A stretch of 64,000 nucleotides of DNA from positions 4,526,001 to 4,590,000 of the forward strand of contig NZ_VFPO01000001.1 in assembly GCF_006716765.1 (NCBI RefSeq). The letters are read 5' to 3'. Position 1 is the first letter of the stretch; the number at the start of each line of letters is the position of its first letter. Position numbers and translations under genes: made by a program. This DNA is from Actinomadura hallensis (GTDB lineage: Bacteria > Actinomycetota > Actinomycetes > Streptosporangiales > Streptosporangiaceae). Below are positions 1 through 10,727 of the stretch, piece after piece. The notes beneath the pieces were generated by a model. That model saw only the letters and a program-made list of their open reading frames with translations, did no database searches and was not told where the DNA came from.

Positions 1-1210
1 GGGCGTGCACGACGGTCATCCGGCGGATCACCCCGCGGGACTCCGCCCCGGATCCCGGCACGGGGAGTTTCGGGCCGGCCACGACGGGCGGGCCTTCGGG
101 ACCGGCCACGCCGACATAGACCGTTCCCACGGGACGGCCGTCCTGCGGCTCGGGCCCGGCCACACCGGTGGCGGCGATCCCGTACGTCGCGCCGAGGGCG
201 TCCCGCACGCCCGCGGCCATCGCGGCGGCCACGTCCGGGTGCACGGCCCCGTGCTCCGCCAGCAGCTCTCCCGGGACGCCGAGCGCCCGGCGCTTCACCT
301 CGGTGGCGTACGCCACGACGCCGCCCGCGAACGTCGCGGACGACCCCGGCATCCCGGTCAGCTCCGCGCCGATCAGGCCCCCGGTCAGCGACTCCGCGGT
401 CGCGACCGTCGCGGAGCGCTCGGCAAGCAGCCGGTGGACGACGCGGTCGAGCGTCTCCTCGTCGGCGCCGTACACGGCCGGGCCCAGCAGTTCCCTCACC
501 CGCGCCTCGACGCCCGCCAGCCGCTCCGCGGCGTCGTCGCCGGCCACCGAGATCCGGATCTTCACCTCGGCCGGGTCGGGCAGGTAGGCGAGCCGGACCC
601 CGTCCATCGCCTCGACCTCCGCGAGGCGGGTCGCGACGACCGACTCCCACATGCCGGCGGTGCGCAGCGTGCGGCGCGCCACCGCGGGCAGCCCGGCGAT
701 CGCGGCCAGCTCCGGCAGCACCACCTCGTCCATGATCGTGCGCATCTCGAACGGGACGCCGGGCAGCGCGTAGACGATCCCGCCGGGCAGCTCGACGCGC
801 AGGCCGGGCGCCGAGCCGGCCGAGTTCCCGAGGATCCGGGCGCCCTCGGGGACGTCGGCCATGCGCAGCGCCATCGGCTGGAGCTCGCGCCCCGCCCTCG
901 CGACCCGCTCGCGCAGCCGCCGCTCCAGCGACGGGTCCCGGCGGAGCGCGACCCCGGCCGCCTTGGCGAGCGCGTCCCTGGTGAGGTCGTCGTAGGTGGG
1001 GCCGAGCCCGCCGGTGGTGATGACGGCGTCGGCCCGCCCGAGCGCGGAGTTCACCGCCTCGACGATCACGTCCAGTTCGTCGCCGACGACCACGCTGCGG
1101 GTGACCTCCACCCCGTGGTCGGCGAGCCTGCGCCCGAGCCACGCCACGTTCCCGTTGACCGTGTCGCCGAGCAGCAGCTCGTCCCCGACGGTGAGCAGTT
1201 CGATCCGCAT
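1..1210 (-). CDS. cinA: CinA-family protein (nicotinamide-nucleotide amidohydrolase), 3' end cut by window
   Basis: The first 403 codons are present and the C-terminus runs off the left edge. The start is the ATG at 1210, preceded by a modest GGGA. The N-terminal half carries the molybdopterin-binding-like fold with a TTGGLGPTYDD stretch near residues 60-72. The C-terminal CinA domain shows ATAESLTGG, with the probable catalytic Ser at 274 (genomic 389-391), and a later GVAGPE motif. CinA-type enzymes deamidate nicotinamide mononucleotide in pyridine-nucleotide recycling; the N-terminal domain is linked to ADP-ribose pyrophosphatase activity. It lies downstream of pgsA on the same strand, the usual actinobacterial order, but 547 bases away, so it may have its own promoter. 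Family assignment is strong; the biological role of CinA in actinomycetes is less settled. Confidence 0.9.
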   Translation of the reverse strand, partial: MRIELLTVGDELLLGDTVNGNVAWLGRRLADHGVEVTRSVVVGDELDVIVEAVNSALGRADAVITTGGLGPTYDDLTRDALAKAAGVALRRDPSLERRLRERVARAGRELQPMALRMADVPEGARILGNSAGSAPGLRVELPGGIVYALPGVPFEMRTIMDEVVLPELAAIAGLPAVARRTLRTAGMWESVVATRLAEVEAMDGVRLAYLPDPAEVKIRISVAGDDAAERLAGVEARVRELLGPAVYGADEETLDRVVHRLLAERSATVATAESLTGGLIGAELTGMPGSSATFAGGVVAYATEVKRRALGVPGELLAEHGAVHPDVAAAMAAGVRDALGATYGIAATGVAGPEPQDGRPVGTVYVGVAGPEGPPVVAGPKLPVPGSGAESRGVIRRMTVVHA

Positions 1211-1757
1211 CGCGTTCCCATCTCGGCTCGTCCAGGGCTCCGCGGGACGCCGTTCGCGGCGCGCCCCGCCCGGGCGTCCCGAATCTACCGGCGGCGGTCC
1301 CGCGGGCGGACGGCCCGGGGCGGCGCCGCCGACGGGACCGGGCCCCCGCCGGTTGACGGGAGAAATCGACCGGAACAGGACGGGCGGTGCGCGAGCCGAT
1401 CGCACCGGTCCAAACCGCCCTCAGGGCCCTCCCCCCCGTTCGCTCGCCCGGGAAAGCGGCGGCCGCGCATTGCGTCCCTCCGCCGCTGCCGCGGCCTCCG
1501 CTGCGCGCTCACCGCGGGGCCGCCCGGGCGCGCATCGGCACCCCGGGCCGCGGAGCCCGCTTCCGCGGATGCGCGGAAGCGCAGGTCACGGTGTGAGTCA
1601 TCACTCATTCGCGGCGGTTCGTCGGCCGCGCGTCCGGGAGCGATAATTGACTATCGCGGCGCCGCGAAACGGGGCTGCGGGGCCACGACCGGGGTGGGCG
1701 TGGTCCCGCAGCCCATCCGGTTCACGACCGGCCGGGCCCCCTCGGGTGACCGGGCCC
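1211..1757. other. Long non-coding stretch between pgsA and cinA
   Basis: 547 bases without a convincing gene. A minus-strand frame at 1285-1608 is open but is Arg/Gly/Pro low complexity. An inverted repeat, GCGATA (1640-1645) and TATCGC (1652-1657), flanks an AT-rich core that could hold a cinA promoter. Just past the pgsA stop the sequence can fold GGCCCT with AGGGCC. I see no riboswitch or tRNA. Confidence 0.4.
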
Positions 1758-2353
1758 TCAGGACCCTTCAAGGGCCTCCGGCCGGCGGCCCGCCCGCCAC
1801 GCCCGGTAGACGTAGTCGAGGCCGGTGACGACCGTGACGACCAGCGCCGCGCCCATCGCGGCCCAGCGCAGGTAGTCCAGCGGGCCGGGCAGCAGGTACA
1901 GGCCGATCGCGACGACCTGCAGCATCGTCTTCAGCTTGCCGCCCTTGCTCGCCGGGATCACGCTGCGGCGGATCAGCACGAACCGCATCACCGTGATGCC
2001 GATCTCGCGGACCATGATGGCGGCCGTCACCCACCACCACAGCTCACCCATGAGCGACAGGCTGACCAGCGCCGCGCCGGTCAGCGCCTTGTCCGCGATC
2101 GGGTCGGCGATCTTGCCGAAGTCGGTGACCAGGCCCCGCGCCCGCGCGATGTCACCGTCGATCTTGTCGGTGACGGAGGCGACCGCGAAGACCGCGAACG
2201 CCGCCAGCCGCCAGCCGGCGCCGTCCAGGAACAGCAGCCAGACGAACACCGGAACCAGCGCGATCCGGGCCATCGTCAGCGCGTTCGCGATGTTCCAGAC
2301 ACCGGCCGGCGACGGGCCCCGGGCGCCCGCCGCCGGATCCGGCGTGCCGGCGA

Positions 2354-2357
<4 letters not shown>
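1758..2357 (-). CDS. pgsA: CDP-diacylglycerol--glycerol-3-phosphate 3-phosphatidyltransferase
   Basis: Integral membrane enzyme of 199 aa that makes phosphatidylglycerophosphate, the committed step to phosphatidylglycerol and cardiolipin. The CDP-alcohol phosphotransferase signature is complete: D64, D67, G68, A71, R72, G81, D85 and D89 in the D-x2-DG-x2-AR-x8-G-x3-D-x3-D spacing. Several hydrophobic segments follow (about 28-46, 50-62, 93-115, 135-160). Length is normal for the family. The ATG overlaps the rimO stop by four bases (ATGA, 2354-2357), so translation is probably coupled to rimO. Actinomycetes carry several paralogues of this family; the position beside rimO and cinA supports PgsA rather than a PI or cardiolipin synthase. 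Confidence 0.93.
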
Positions 2358-3763
<1,406 letters not shown>

Positions 3764-3872
3764 GACCCTACGGTAATGGGCCCCGGCGTCCGAACCGACC
3801 AGCGCCCCGGGCTCCGGCCGCGCCGCGGCGCGAGACTCTCACGAAAGGCCGGTACGGAAGGGCCGGTTCGGC

Positions 3873-3895
3873 GCGGCGGGACGGCGTCCCGCCGC
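3873..3895 (-). terminator. Perfect 10-bp GC hairpin after the RodZ-like gene
   Basis: GCGGCGGGAC (3873-3882) pairs exactly with GTCCCGCCGC (3886-3895) over a three-base loop. It lies 12 bases beyond the stop of the minus-strand gene ending at 3908 and before rimO. There is no clear U-tract, as is common for actinomycete hairpin terminators. Confidence 0.6.
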
Positions 3896-3907
3896 GGCCG
3901 TGGCCGG

Positions 3908-4663
3908 TCAGGCAGGTTCCGGGTCGTTCCGGTCGAAGCTCAGCCGCTGCACGCCCCCGCCCTCGCCGGGCGACCCGAGGTCCTTGCCGTTGACGGTCAG
4001 GTCGACGCTGCCGCCGACGCCGATCACCAGCTTGATCCGCTTCTTGGCCGCCCACTCCTCGACGTCGCCCTTGCGGAGCATCCCGCTGAACAGCGTCCGG
4101 CCCTTCTCGTCCTGGGCGTTCAGCCACGTGGTGCGCTTGGCCTCGACCCGGACCTCGACCTTGCTGCGCGGCGCCGCCGCCACCGGGTCGCCGCTCTCCG
4201 CCGGCGCGGACGTCGCGGGCGCGGGCGGTGCGGACGCCGGGGTCCCCGCGACCTGCTGCGCCGTGCGCCGCTCCTCGCCGCCGCCCTGCCCGATCACCTG
4301 CACGACCCCGTAGATCACCACGAAGGCGAGCACGAGCGCCATCGCGGCGCTCCAGTTCGGGGCCTTGCGCTCGCGGAAATCGACCGGCTGCTCGGGCTCG
4401 AACGCCGTCACCGCCGAGACCGGCTGCGGGGCGCCGCCGTGCGTCGCGTCGAACTCCGCCACGAGCGGTTCCGGATCGATGCCGATCACGCGGGCGATGC
4501 TGCGGATGTGCCCGCGGGCGTAGAAGTTGCCGCCGCAGTAGGAGAAGTCGTCGGCCTCCATGCCGCGGATCACGGTCTCGCGGATCCGCGTCTGGAGACT
4601 CACCTGTGTCACCGAGAGACCTGCCCGCCGACGCTCCTCCGCCAAGGTCTCACCGATGCTCAC
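3908..4663 (-). CDS. RodZ-like protein: N-terminal HTH, one membrane span, DUF4115-type tail
   Basis: 251 aa starting at GTG 4663 behind GGGAGG. Residues 1-75 form an HTH_25-type helix-turn-helix (SIGETLAEERRRAGLSVTQV, then RIRETVIRGMEADD). A single transmembrane helix lies near 104-122. A Pro/Ala linker is followed by a beta-rich extracytoplasmic domain from about 165 (EVRVEAKRTTWLNAQDE). This is the RodZ architecture, in which the HTH binds MreB-type cytoskeleton rather than acting mainly as a repressor. A DNA-binding role cannot be excluded. It sits directly after ftsK, the usual actinomycete neighbourhood. A 10-bp hairpin follows the stop. Confidence 0.8.
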   Translation of the reverse strand: MSIGETLAEERRRAGLSVTQVSLQTRIRETVIRGMEADDFSYCGGNFYARGHIRSIARVIGIDPEPLVAEFDATHGGAPQPVSAVTAFEPEQPVDFRERKAPNWSAAMALVLAFVVIYGVVQVIGQGGGEERRTAQQVAGTPASAPPAPATSAPAESGDPVAAAPRSKVEVRVEAKRTTWLNAQDEKGRTLFSGMLRKGDVEEWAAKKRIKLVIGVGGSVDLTVNGKDLGSPGEGGGVQRLSFDRNDPEPA

Positions 4664-4813
4664 GCCGGGCCTCCCGAGGGCAGTCCTTCGCCGATCTCCT
4701 GGTGCACCAGTCTAGGAACGGCCATGCCCGCTGGGCGACGGCCGACACGTTCGAAACAGGGCAAGATTTCGCATCAATCCGCCATGCCCCGGCAGCCCCG
4801 TCCGAACCTCGGG

Positions 4814-7417
4814 TCAGCCCTCGCCCCGCAGCTCCGCGAGCACCCCGGGAAGATCGTCCGGCTTGGTCAGGACGTCCCGCGCCTTGGAGCCCTCGCTGGG
4901 ACCGACGATGCCGCGGCTCTCCATCAGGTCCATCAGGCGGCCCGCCTTCGCGAACCCGACGCGGAGCTTGCGCTGCAGCATCGACGTCGACCCGAACTGG
5001 GTGGAGACGACCAGCTCGACGGCCTGGACGAGCAGGTCCAGATCGTCGCCGATCTCCTCGTCGATCTCCTTCTTCGGCGCGCCCGCCGCCGCCACGTCCT
5101 CGCGGTAGTTCGCCTCCATCTGCGACTTGCAGTGCTCGACGACCGCGTGGATCTCCTTCTCGGCCACGTAGGCGTTCTGGATGCGCATCGGCTTGCTCGC
5201 GCCCATCGGCAGGAACAGCGCGTCGCCCTGCCCGACGAGCTTCTCGGCGCCGGGCTGGTCCAGGATGACGCGGCTGTCGGACAGCGACGAGGTCGCGAAC
5301 GCCAGCCGGGACGGCACGTTCGCCTTGATCAGCCCGGTGACGACGTCGACCGACGGGCGCTGCGTCGCCAGGACCAGGTGGATGCCGGCGGCGCGGGCGA
5401 GCTGGGTGATGCGGACGACCGAGTCCTCCACGTCGCGCGGCGCGACCATCATCAGGTCGGCCAGCTCGTCCACGATGACCAGCATGTACGGGTACGGCGT
5501 GTAGACGCGCTCGCTGCCGGGCGGCGCGGTCAGCTTGCCCGCCTTCACCGCCTTGTTGAAGTCGTCGATGTGCCGGTACCCCGAGGCGGCCAGGTCGTCG
5601 TAGCGGCGGTCCATCTCCCCGACGACCCACTCGAGGGCCTCGGCGGCCTTCTTCGGGTTGGTGATGATCGGGGTGATCAGGTGCGGGATGCCCTGGTACA
5701 TCGTCAGCTCGACCCGCTTGGGGTCGACCAGGATCATCCGGACCTCGTCCGGCGTGGCGCGCATCAGGATCGAGGTGATGAGCCCGTTGATGCAGGTCGA
5801 CTTGCCGGCGCCGGTCGCCCCCGCGATGAGGATGTGCGGCATCTTCGCGAGGTTCGCCACGACCGTGCGCCCCTCGACGTCCTTGCCGAGCCCGACGATC
5901 ATCGGGTGGTGCTCGTTGGTCGCGGCGGGCGAGCGCAGCACGTCGCCGAGGCTGACGATGTCCTTGTCGACGTTGGGGATCTCCACGCCGATCGCCGACT
6001 TGCCGGGGATCGGGGAGATGATGCGCACGTCGGCGCTCTTGACCGCGTAGGCGATGTTCTTGGTCAGCGCGGTGACCTTCTCGACCTTCACCGCCGGGCC
6101 GAGCTCGATCTCGTACCGGGTGATCGTCGGCCCCCGGGTGAACCCGGTGACCTGCGCGTCGATGTCGAACTGCTCCAGCACGCCGGTGAGCGCGTTGACC
6201 ACCGTGTCGTTGGCCTTGGTGCGCGGCTTGGTGACGCTGCCCGGCCGCAGCACCGACGGGTCGGGCAGCACGTAGATCTCGCCGGACGACGAGAGCGGCA
6301 GCTGCTCGGAGCGCGCCGGCGCCGGCGTCGGGTCGGGCACCTCGGCGTGCGGCCCGTCCCCCGCGACGTGCTCGTCCTCGGGCGGGGCGTCGTCGGCCGG
6401 GGGCGCGGGCGGCGGGACGTCGGCGTGGAACGGGTCGGGGTCGAACAGCTCGTCGGCGAGGTCGCGCCGCGGGCGCTCCGCCGCTTTCGGCTCCTCCTCC
6501 AGCAGCGGCGTGTCGTACGGCCGGGAGTGCTCGCCGACCTCCAGGTCGCCGGACTCCTCGTCCTCGGGCTTCTTCCTGCGGCGGCGCCTCTTCGGGGCGC
6601 CGGCCTCGTCCTCGTCCTTGCCGGCGCCGGTCTCGCGCTGCGGGCGCCCCTGCAGCGTGGCCACGGCCCACAGCTCGGCGACCCGCTCGGGCACCCGGTT
6701 GATCGGGGTCGCGGTGACGACCAGCAGCCCGAACCCTGACAGGAGCAGCAGCAGCGGCACGGCCACCCACCCGCTGAGCGCCGCCGCCAGCGGCGCCGAC
6801 ACCAGCCAGCCGACCACGCCGCCGGACTCGCGGACCCCGTCCATGTCCTCGGCCGGGGACGGGATGCCCGCGGCGATGTGCAGGATGCCGAGGACGCCGA
6901 CGGCGAGGGCGGTGATGCCGATGACGATGCGGCCGGTGTCCTCATGGTGCTCGGGGTGGCGCAGCGTCCGCCACGCCAGCAGGGCCAGCAGCAGGGGCAG
7001 CGCCATGGCGATGATGCCGAGGCCGCCGCGCACCACCTTCTCCAGCGCGATCGTGACGACGCCGTCCGGCCGGAACCAGGTGACCGAGGCCAGCACGATC
7101 GACGAGCCCAGCAGCGCCAGCCCCAGCCCGTCGCGCCGGTGCTCGGGGTCGAGGTTGCGGGCGCCGTGTCCGTAGGCGCGGAAGATCGAGCCCACCGCGA
7201 CGGCCGCCAGCAGGTACAGCTTGAACAGCAGCTTGAAGAACCCCAGGACCGCCTGGGAGATCGGATCGGGTCTCTGCGCGGGGCGCCCGCGGCCACCGCC
7301 CCTGCCGGCGCCGCCGCTCGGCCGCTTCCGGGGGGCGGATCGGGCGGGCTTGCGGGCCGCACCGCCCCCCGCCCGCGAGGAGGACCGCTTCGCGCCCCCG
7401 GACGTACGTGTGGCCAT
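4814..7417 (-). CDS. ftsK: DNA translocase FtsK/SpoIIIE
   Basis: 867 aa; the start is the ATG at 7417 (MATRTSGG). The frame stays open far upstream, but that part is only the shadow of rnj. A basic, Ser/Gly-rich N-terminus precedes about four transmembrane helices (roughly residues 55-225). Then come an acidic Pro-rich linker, the alpha/beta motor and the winged-helix gamma domain. Walker A GATGAGKST spans about 533-541 (K539) and Walker B is IVDELADLMM. The gamma domain near the C-terminus (about 800-865) would read KOPS-like DNA sequences. FtsK pumps chromosomal DNA across the division or sporulation septum. It is flanked by rnj and a RodZ-like gene. Confidence 0.95.
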   Translation of the reverse strand: MATRTSGGAKRSSSRAGGGAARKPARSAPRKRPSGGAGRGGGRGRPAQRPDPISQAVLGFFKLLFKLYLLAAVAVGSIFRAYGHGARNLDPEHRRDGLGLALLGSSIVLASVTWFRPDGVVTIALEKVVRGGLGIIAMALPLLLALLAWRTLRHPEHHEDTGRIVIGITALAVGVLGILHIAAGIPSPAEDMDGVRESGGVVGWLVSAPLAAALSGWVAVPLLLLLSGFGLLVVTATPINRVPERVAELWAVATLQGRPQRETGAGKDEDEAGAPKRRRRRKKPEDEESGDLEVGEHSRPYDTPLLEEEPKAAERPRRDLADELFDPDPFHADVPPPAPPADDAPPEDEHVAGDGPHAEVPDPTPAPARSEQLPLSSSGEIYVLPDPSVLRPGSVTKPRTKANDTVVNALTGVLEQFDIDAQVTGFTRGPTITRYEIELGPAVKVEKVTALTKNIAYAVKSADVRIISPIPGKSAIGVEIPNVDKDIVSLGDVLRSPAATNEHHPMIVGLGKDVEGRTVVANLAKMPHILIAGATGAGKSTCINGLITSILMRATPDEVRMILVDPKRVELTMYQGIPHLITPIITNPKKAAEALEWVVGEMDRRYDDLAASGYRHIDDFNKAVKAGKLTAPPGSERVYTPYPYMLVIVDELADLMMVAPRDVEDSVVRITQLARAAGIHLVLATQRPSVDVVTGLIKANVPSRLAFATSSLSDSRVILDQPGAEKLVGQGDALFLPMGASKPMRIQNAYVAEKEIHAVVEHCKSQMEANYREDVAAAGAPKKEIDEEIGDDLDLLVQAVELVVSTQFGSTSMLQRKLRVGFAKAGRLMDLMESRGIVGPSEGSKARDVLTKPDDLPGVLAELRGEG

Positions 7418-7539
7418 GGTTATGAGAGTAACCAAGGACCCCGGAAGTTCCGGGGATGGGCGACGGGCGTGTTTTTGGGCCCGGTGTGCCCGGGAACGGG
7501 CGGCCACGGGACACCGGTCCCGCGGCCGCCGCGGCCGCG

Positions 7540-9225
7540 TCACACCTCGACGACGACCGGAATGATCATCGGGCGGCGCCGGTAGTTGTCGCTCACCCAC
7601 CGGCCGACCGTGCGGCGGATCAGCTGGCTGAGCTGGTGCAGGTCGTTCACGCCGTCGCCGGCGGCGTCCCGCAGCACGTCCTCGATCCGGGCGATGACCT
7701 CGTCGAAGTCCTCGTTGAGGATGCCCGCGCCGCGCGCGTGGATCTCGGGCCCGGCGACGAGCTTGCCGGACGTCGAGTCGATCCCGACGACGATGGAGAT
7801 GAAGCCCTCCTCGCCGAGGATGCGCCGGTCCTTCAGCGACGTCTCGGTGACCTCGCCGACCGACAGGCCGTCCACGTACACGTATCCGGCGGGCACGGCG
7901 CCCACGATCTGGGCCCGCCCGTCGACGAGGTCGACGACGACGCCGTCCTCGGCGATGACGATGTTCTCCTCCGGGACGCCCGTCAGCGCGGCGAGCTTGG
8001 CGTGCGCGCGCAGGTGCCGCCACTCGCCGTGGATCGGCATGAAGTTGGCGGGCTTCGTCACGTTGAGGACGTACAGCAGCTCGCCCGCCGAGGCGTGCCC
8101 GGACACGTGCACGAGCGCGTTGCCCTTGTGGACGACGCGGGCGCCCCACCGGGTGAGCCCGTTGATGACGCGGTTGACCGCGGTCTCGTTGCCCGGGATC
8201 AGCGACGACGCCAGCATCACGGTGTCGCGCTCGGTGATGCGGATCGAGTGGTCGCGGTTGGCCATCCGCGACAGCGCCGACATCGGCTCCCCCTGCGAGC
8301 CGGTGCACACCAGCACCAGCCGGTCGCCGGGGATGTCGTCCAGCTCCTTCTGGTCGACCATGACGCCGTCGGGCACGTTGAGGTACCCGAGCTCGCGGGC
8401 GACGCCCATGTTGCGGACCATCGACCGGCCGACGAAGCAGACCTTGCGCCCGTTGGCGACGGCGGCGTCGAGGACCTGCTGGACGCGGTGGATGTGCGAG
8501 GCGAAGCACGCGACGATCAGCCGCTCCTGCGCGGTGCGGAACACCTCGTCGACGACCGGGCCGATGTTGCGCTCGCTGGTGACGAAGCCGGGGACCTCGG
8601 CGTTGGTCGAGTCCGACATCAGGAGGTCGATGCCCTCGGCGCCGAGCCGGGCGAACCCCGGCAGGTCGGTGAGCCGGCCGTCCAGCGGCAGCTGGTCCAT
8701 CTTGAAGTCGCCGGTGTGCAGCACGAGCCCGGCCGGGGTGCGGACGGCGACCGCCAGCGCGTCCGGGATCGAGTGGTTGACGGCGAGGAACTCGCAGTCG
8801 AACGGGCCGAAGCCGCGGCGCTCGCCCTCCGCCACCACCTGGGTGACCGGTTTGATGCGGTGCTCGGTGAGCTTGGCCTCCAGCAGCGCCAGCGTCAGCC
8901 TGGAGCCGACGAGGGGGATGTCGCGCCGCTCGCGGAGCAGGTACGGGACCGCGCCGATGTGGTCCTCGTGACCGTGCGTGAGGATGATGGCCTCGATGTC
9001 GCCGAGGCGGTCCCTGATGTAGTCGAAGTCGGGCAGGATCAGGTCGACGCCGGGCTGCTCGGTCTCGGGGAACAGCACGCCGCAGTCGACGACGAGCAGC
9101 CGGCCGCCGTGCTCGAACACGGTCATGTTGCGGCCGATCTCCCCGAGCCCGCCGAGCGCGACGATGCGCAGGCCGTCGTCGGGCGGCGGCGGCGGGTCCG
9201 GCAGGTCCGGGTGAGGATGACTCAC
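7540..9225 (-). CDS. rnj: Ribonuclease J
   Basis: 561 aa metallo-beta-lactamase/beta-CASP ribonuclease with 5'-3' exonuclease and endonuclease activity in mRNA decay and rRNA maturation. The zinc motif HGHEDH is at 84-89, with further metal and active-site blocks (HTGDFK, SDSTNAE, HVSGHAS). The Pro-rich first 17 residues are a non-conserved extension. Its ATG overlaps the stop of dapA by four bases (9222-9225), the conserved actinobacterial dapA-rnj pair, which implies coupled translation. There is no close hairpin before ftsK, which begins 123 bases further on. Confidence 0.95.
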   Translation of the reverse strand: MSHPHPDLPDPPPPPDDGLRIVALGGLGEIGRNMTVFEHGGRLLVVDCGVLFPETEQPGVDLILPDFDYIRDRLGDIEAIILTHGHEDHIGAVPYLLRERRDIPLVGSRLTLALLEAKLTEHRIKPVTQVVAEGERRGFGPFDCEFLAVNHSIPDALAVAVRTPAGLVLHTGDFKMDQLPLDGRLTDLPGFARLGAEGIDLLMSDSTNAEVPGFVTSERNIGPVVDEVFRTAQERLIVACFASHIHRVQQVLDAAVANGRKVCFVGRSMVRNMGVARELGYLNVPDGVMVDQKELDDIPGDRLVLVCTGSQGEPMSALSRMANRDHSIRITERDTVMLASSLIPGNETAVNRVINGLTRWGARVVHKGNALVHVSGHASAGELLYVLNVTKPANFMPIHGEWRHLRAHAKLAALTGVPEENIVIAEDGVVVDLVDGRAQIVGAVPAGYVYVDGLSVGEVTETSLKDRRILGEEGFISIVVGIDSTSGKLVAGPEIHARGAGILNEDFDEVIARIEDVLRDAAGDGVNDLHQLSQLIRRTVGRWVSDNYRRRPMIIPVVVEV

Positions 9226-10160
9226 CGGGCGACCTCCGGGATGGTTGCCTCCGGCACTTTGACTCCCCCAATCGTGAGGTCTTCACGCAGTCGCGCCACG
9301 AACTCCGGCGTGGCCTCGACCAGCGGCGCGCGGAGCGGTCCGCCTCCGGGAAGGCCGAGCAGGTTCAGCGCTGCCTTGACGGCGATGGCGCCCTGCGTAC
9401 GGGTCATGATCGCGGTCACCACGGGCAGGATCCGCCGGTGGATCTCCAGCGCGCGCCCATGGTCACCGGCGCGGTACGCGTCGATCATCTCATGGAGCTC
9501 GGTACCCACGACATGGCCGACGACGCTGACGAACCCCGCCGCCCCGACCGACAGCCACGGCAGATTGAGGTTGTCGTCGCCGGAGTACCAGACCAGGTCG
9601 GTCTCGGCCATCACCCTGGACGCGCCGAACAGGTCGCCCTTGGCGTCCTTGACGGCGACGATCCGCGGATGCTCGGCGAGCTTGATCAGCGTGTCGTTCT
9701 CGATCGGCACCCCCGCGCGCCCGGGGATGTCGTAGAGCATGGCGGGCAGGCCGGTCGCGTCGGCGACGGCCGTGAAGTGGCGGACGAGGCCCTCCTGCGG
9801 GGGCTTGTTGTAGTACGGCGTCACCACGAGCAGGCCGTGCGCGCCGGCGGCCTCGGCCTGCCGCGCGAGTTTCAGGGTGTGCTCCGTGTGGTTGGTTCCG
9901 GCACCGGCGACGATCACGGCGCGGTCGCCGACCGCCTCGATGACCGCGCGCAGAAGCTTGCTCTTCTCTTCGTCGCTCGTCGTCGGCGACTCGCCGGTCG
10001 TCCCGTTGACGACCAGGCCGTCGTGGCGCCGCTCGTCGACCAGGTGGGTCGCGAGGCGCGCGGCGCCGTCGTAGTCGACGCCGCCGTCGGGCAGGAACGG
10101 GGTGACCATGGCGGTCAGCATCCGTCCGAACGGAGCGTCAGGTGATGTGCTGGGTGCCAT
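9222..10160 (-). CDS. dapA: 4-hydroxy-tetrahydrodipicolinate synthase
   Basis: 312 aa TIM-barrel aldolase that condenses pyruvate with aspartate semialdehyde, the first step of the diaminopimelate/lysine branch. GTTGE (53-57), Y143 in YDIPGR and the Schiff-base lysine K171 in AVKDAKGD are all present. It overlaps rnj by four bases. The partner gene dapB is about 10.5 kb away at 20.7 kb instead of nearby, and no thyX lies between them. A minus-strand terminator hairpin at 10281-10318 upstream shows that dapA begins its own transcription unit. Confidence 0.95.
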   Translation of the reverse strand: MAPSTSPDAPFGRMLTAMVTPFLPDGGVDYDGAARLATHLVDERRHDGLVVNGTTGESPTTSDEEKSKLLRAVIEAVGDRAVIVAGAGTNHTEHTLKLARQAEAAGAHGLLVVTPYYNKPPQEGLVRHFTAVADATGLPAMLYDIPGRAGVPIENDTLIKLAEHPRIVAVKDAKGDLFGASRVMAETDLVWYSGDDNLNLPWLSVGAAGFVSVVGHVVGTELHEMIDAYRAGDHGRALEIHRRILPVVTAIMTRTQGAIAVKAALNLLGLPGGGPLRAPLVEATPEFVARLREDLTIGGVKVPEATIPEVAR

Positions 10161-10280
10161 GCAACGAACGGTACCGCTACGGCCGCACGAGATGGACCCG
10201 CAGGTGCGAGGTCACGGCGGCCGGGACGGGACGAACCGGGCACGACGGGAGCCGGGGCGCGGCGCCCGGGCGTGAAAGAA

Positions 10281-10318
10281 GCCGCCGCCGCACGCTCGGG
10301 GGTACGCGTGGCGGCGGC
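10281..10318 (-). terminator. Intrinsic terminator of the small gene at 10362-10583
   Basis: Read on the minus strand, GCCGCCGCC and its complement (10310-10318 with 10281-10289), extended by ACGC/GCGT with a two-base bulge, form a strong stem. It is followed by TTCTTTC, a real U-rich tail, unusual in this GC-rich genome. It separates the small gene from dapA. Confidence 0.75.
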
Positions 10319-10361
10319 TCCCACCTCCACATCGTGGCACGCAAAAGCCGCGTTACGGGGG

Positions 10362-10583
10362 TCAGTCCGGCCACTTCCCGGACTCGTTTGGATAACGTGA
10401 CCCCTCGGTCATCTCGTGCAGCCGGACGCGCAGTTCCTCGATGTCGGGAGTGCGCACGAGGTCGTTCCCGCGGACCGCCCACCAGTGCCCGGACCCGCCC
10501 CGTCCGATCCGCCAGCCGGTGAACTCGGCCGACAGCTCACCGAGCCGGTCGGCGTCGTGCAACGCGGTCTGCCGAGTGTCCAT
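10362..10583 (-). CDS. Small Trp-rich protein of unknown function (73 aa)
   Basis: 73 aa beginning MDTRQTALHD. An amphipathic N-terminal helix leads to WRIGRGGSGHWWAVRGN, a likely beta-hairpin with a WW pair, and then a second helix ending in a charged tail. Two other small proteins in this window (49335-49631 and 59217-59444) share the plan helix / strand / glycine turn / WW / helix. AAAGGGGA lies upstream of the ATG, and a terminator with a U-tail follows, so it is a single-gene unit. Its function is unknown; related small proteins are, from memory, widespread in Streptosporangiales. Confidence 0.7.
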   Translation of the reverse strand: MDTRQTALHDADRLGELSAEFTGWRIGRGGSGHWWAVRGNDLVRTPDIEELRVRLHEMTEGSRYPNESGKWPD

Positions 10584-10727
10584 CGGCCTCGTCCCCTTTC
10601 CTCTGCCTTCCGCCTGTCGTCACCGGATCCCGGACTCCGCCCGGTGCTCTACCCCGGCGGCTGCGCGGTTACCCAACCTTTGTACCTACGGCCACCAGGG
10701 CGTTGAACCCTCGCCGGACCGGAAATG

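Noticed and set aside
1285..1608. Minus-strand 107-codon frame between pgsA and cinA
   Set aside because: Low-complexity Arg/Pro/Gly content, no ribosome site, no family.
5..1828. Long plus-strand frames over 1-1.8 kb
   Set aside because: They lie antisense to cinA and read as Arg/Pro/Gly-rich sequence with no domain; high GC leaves many such frames open.
4814..9286. A 1490-codon open frame on the minus strand
   Set aside because: Its first 620 codons are the out-of-frame shadow of rnj; only the part from ATG 7417 is FtsK.
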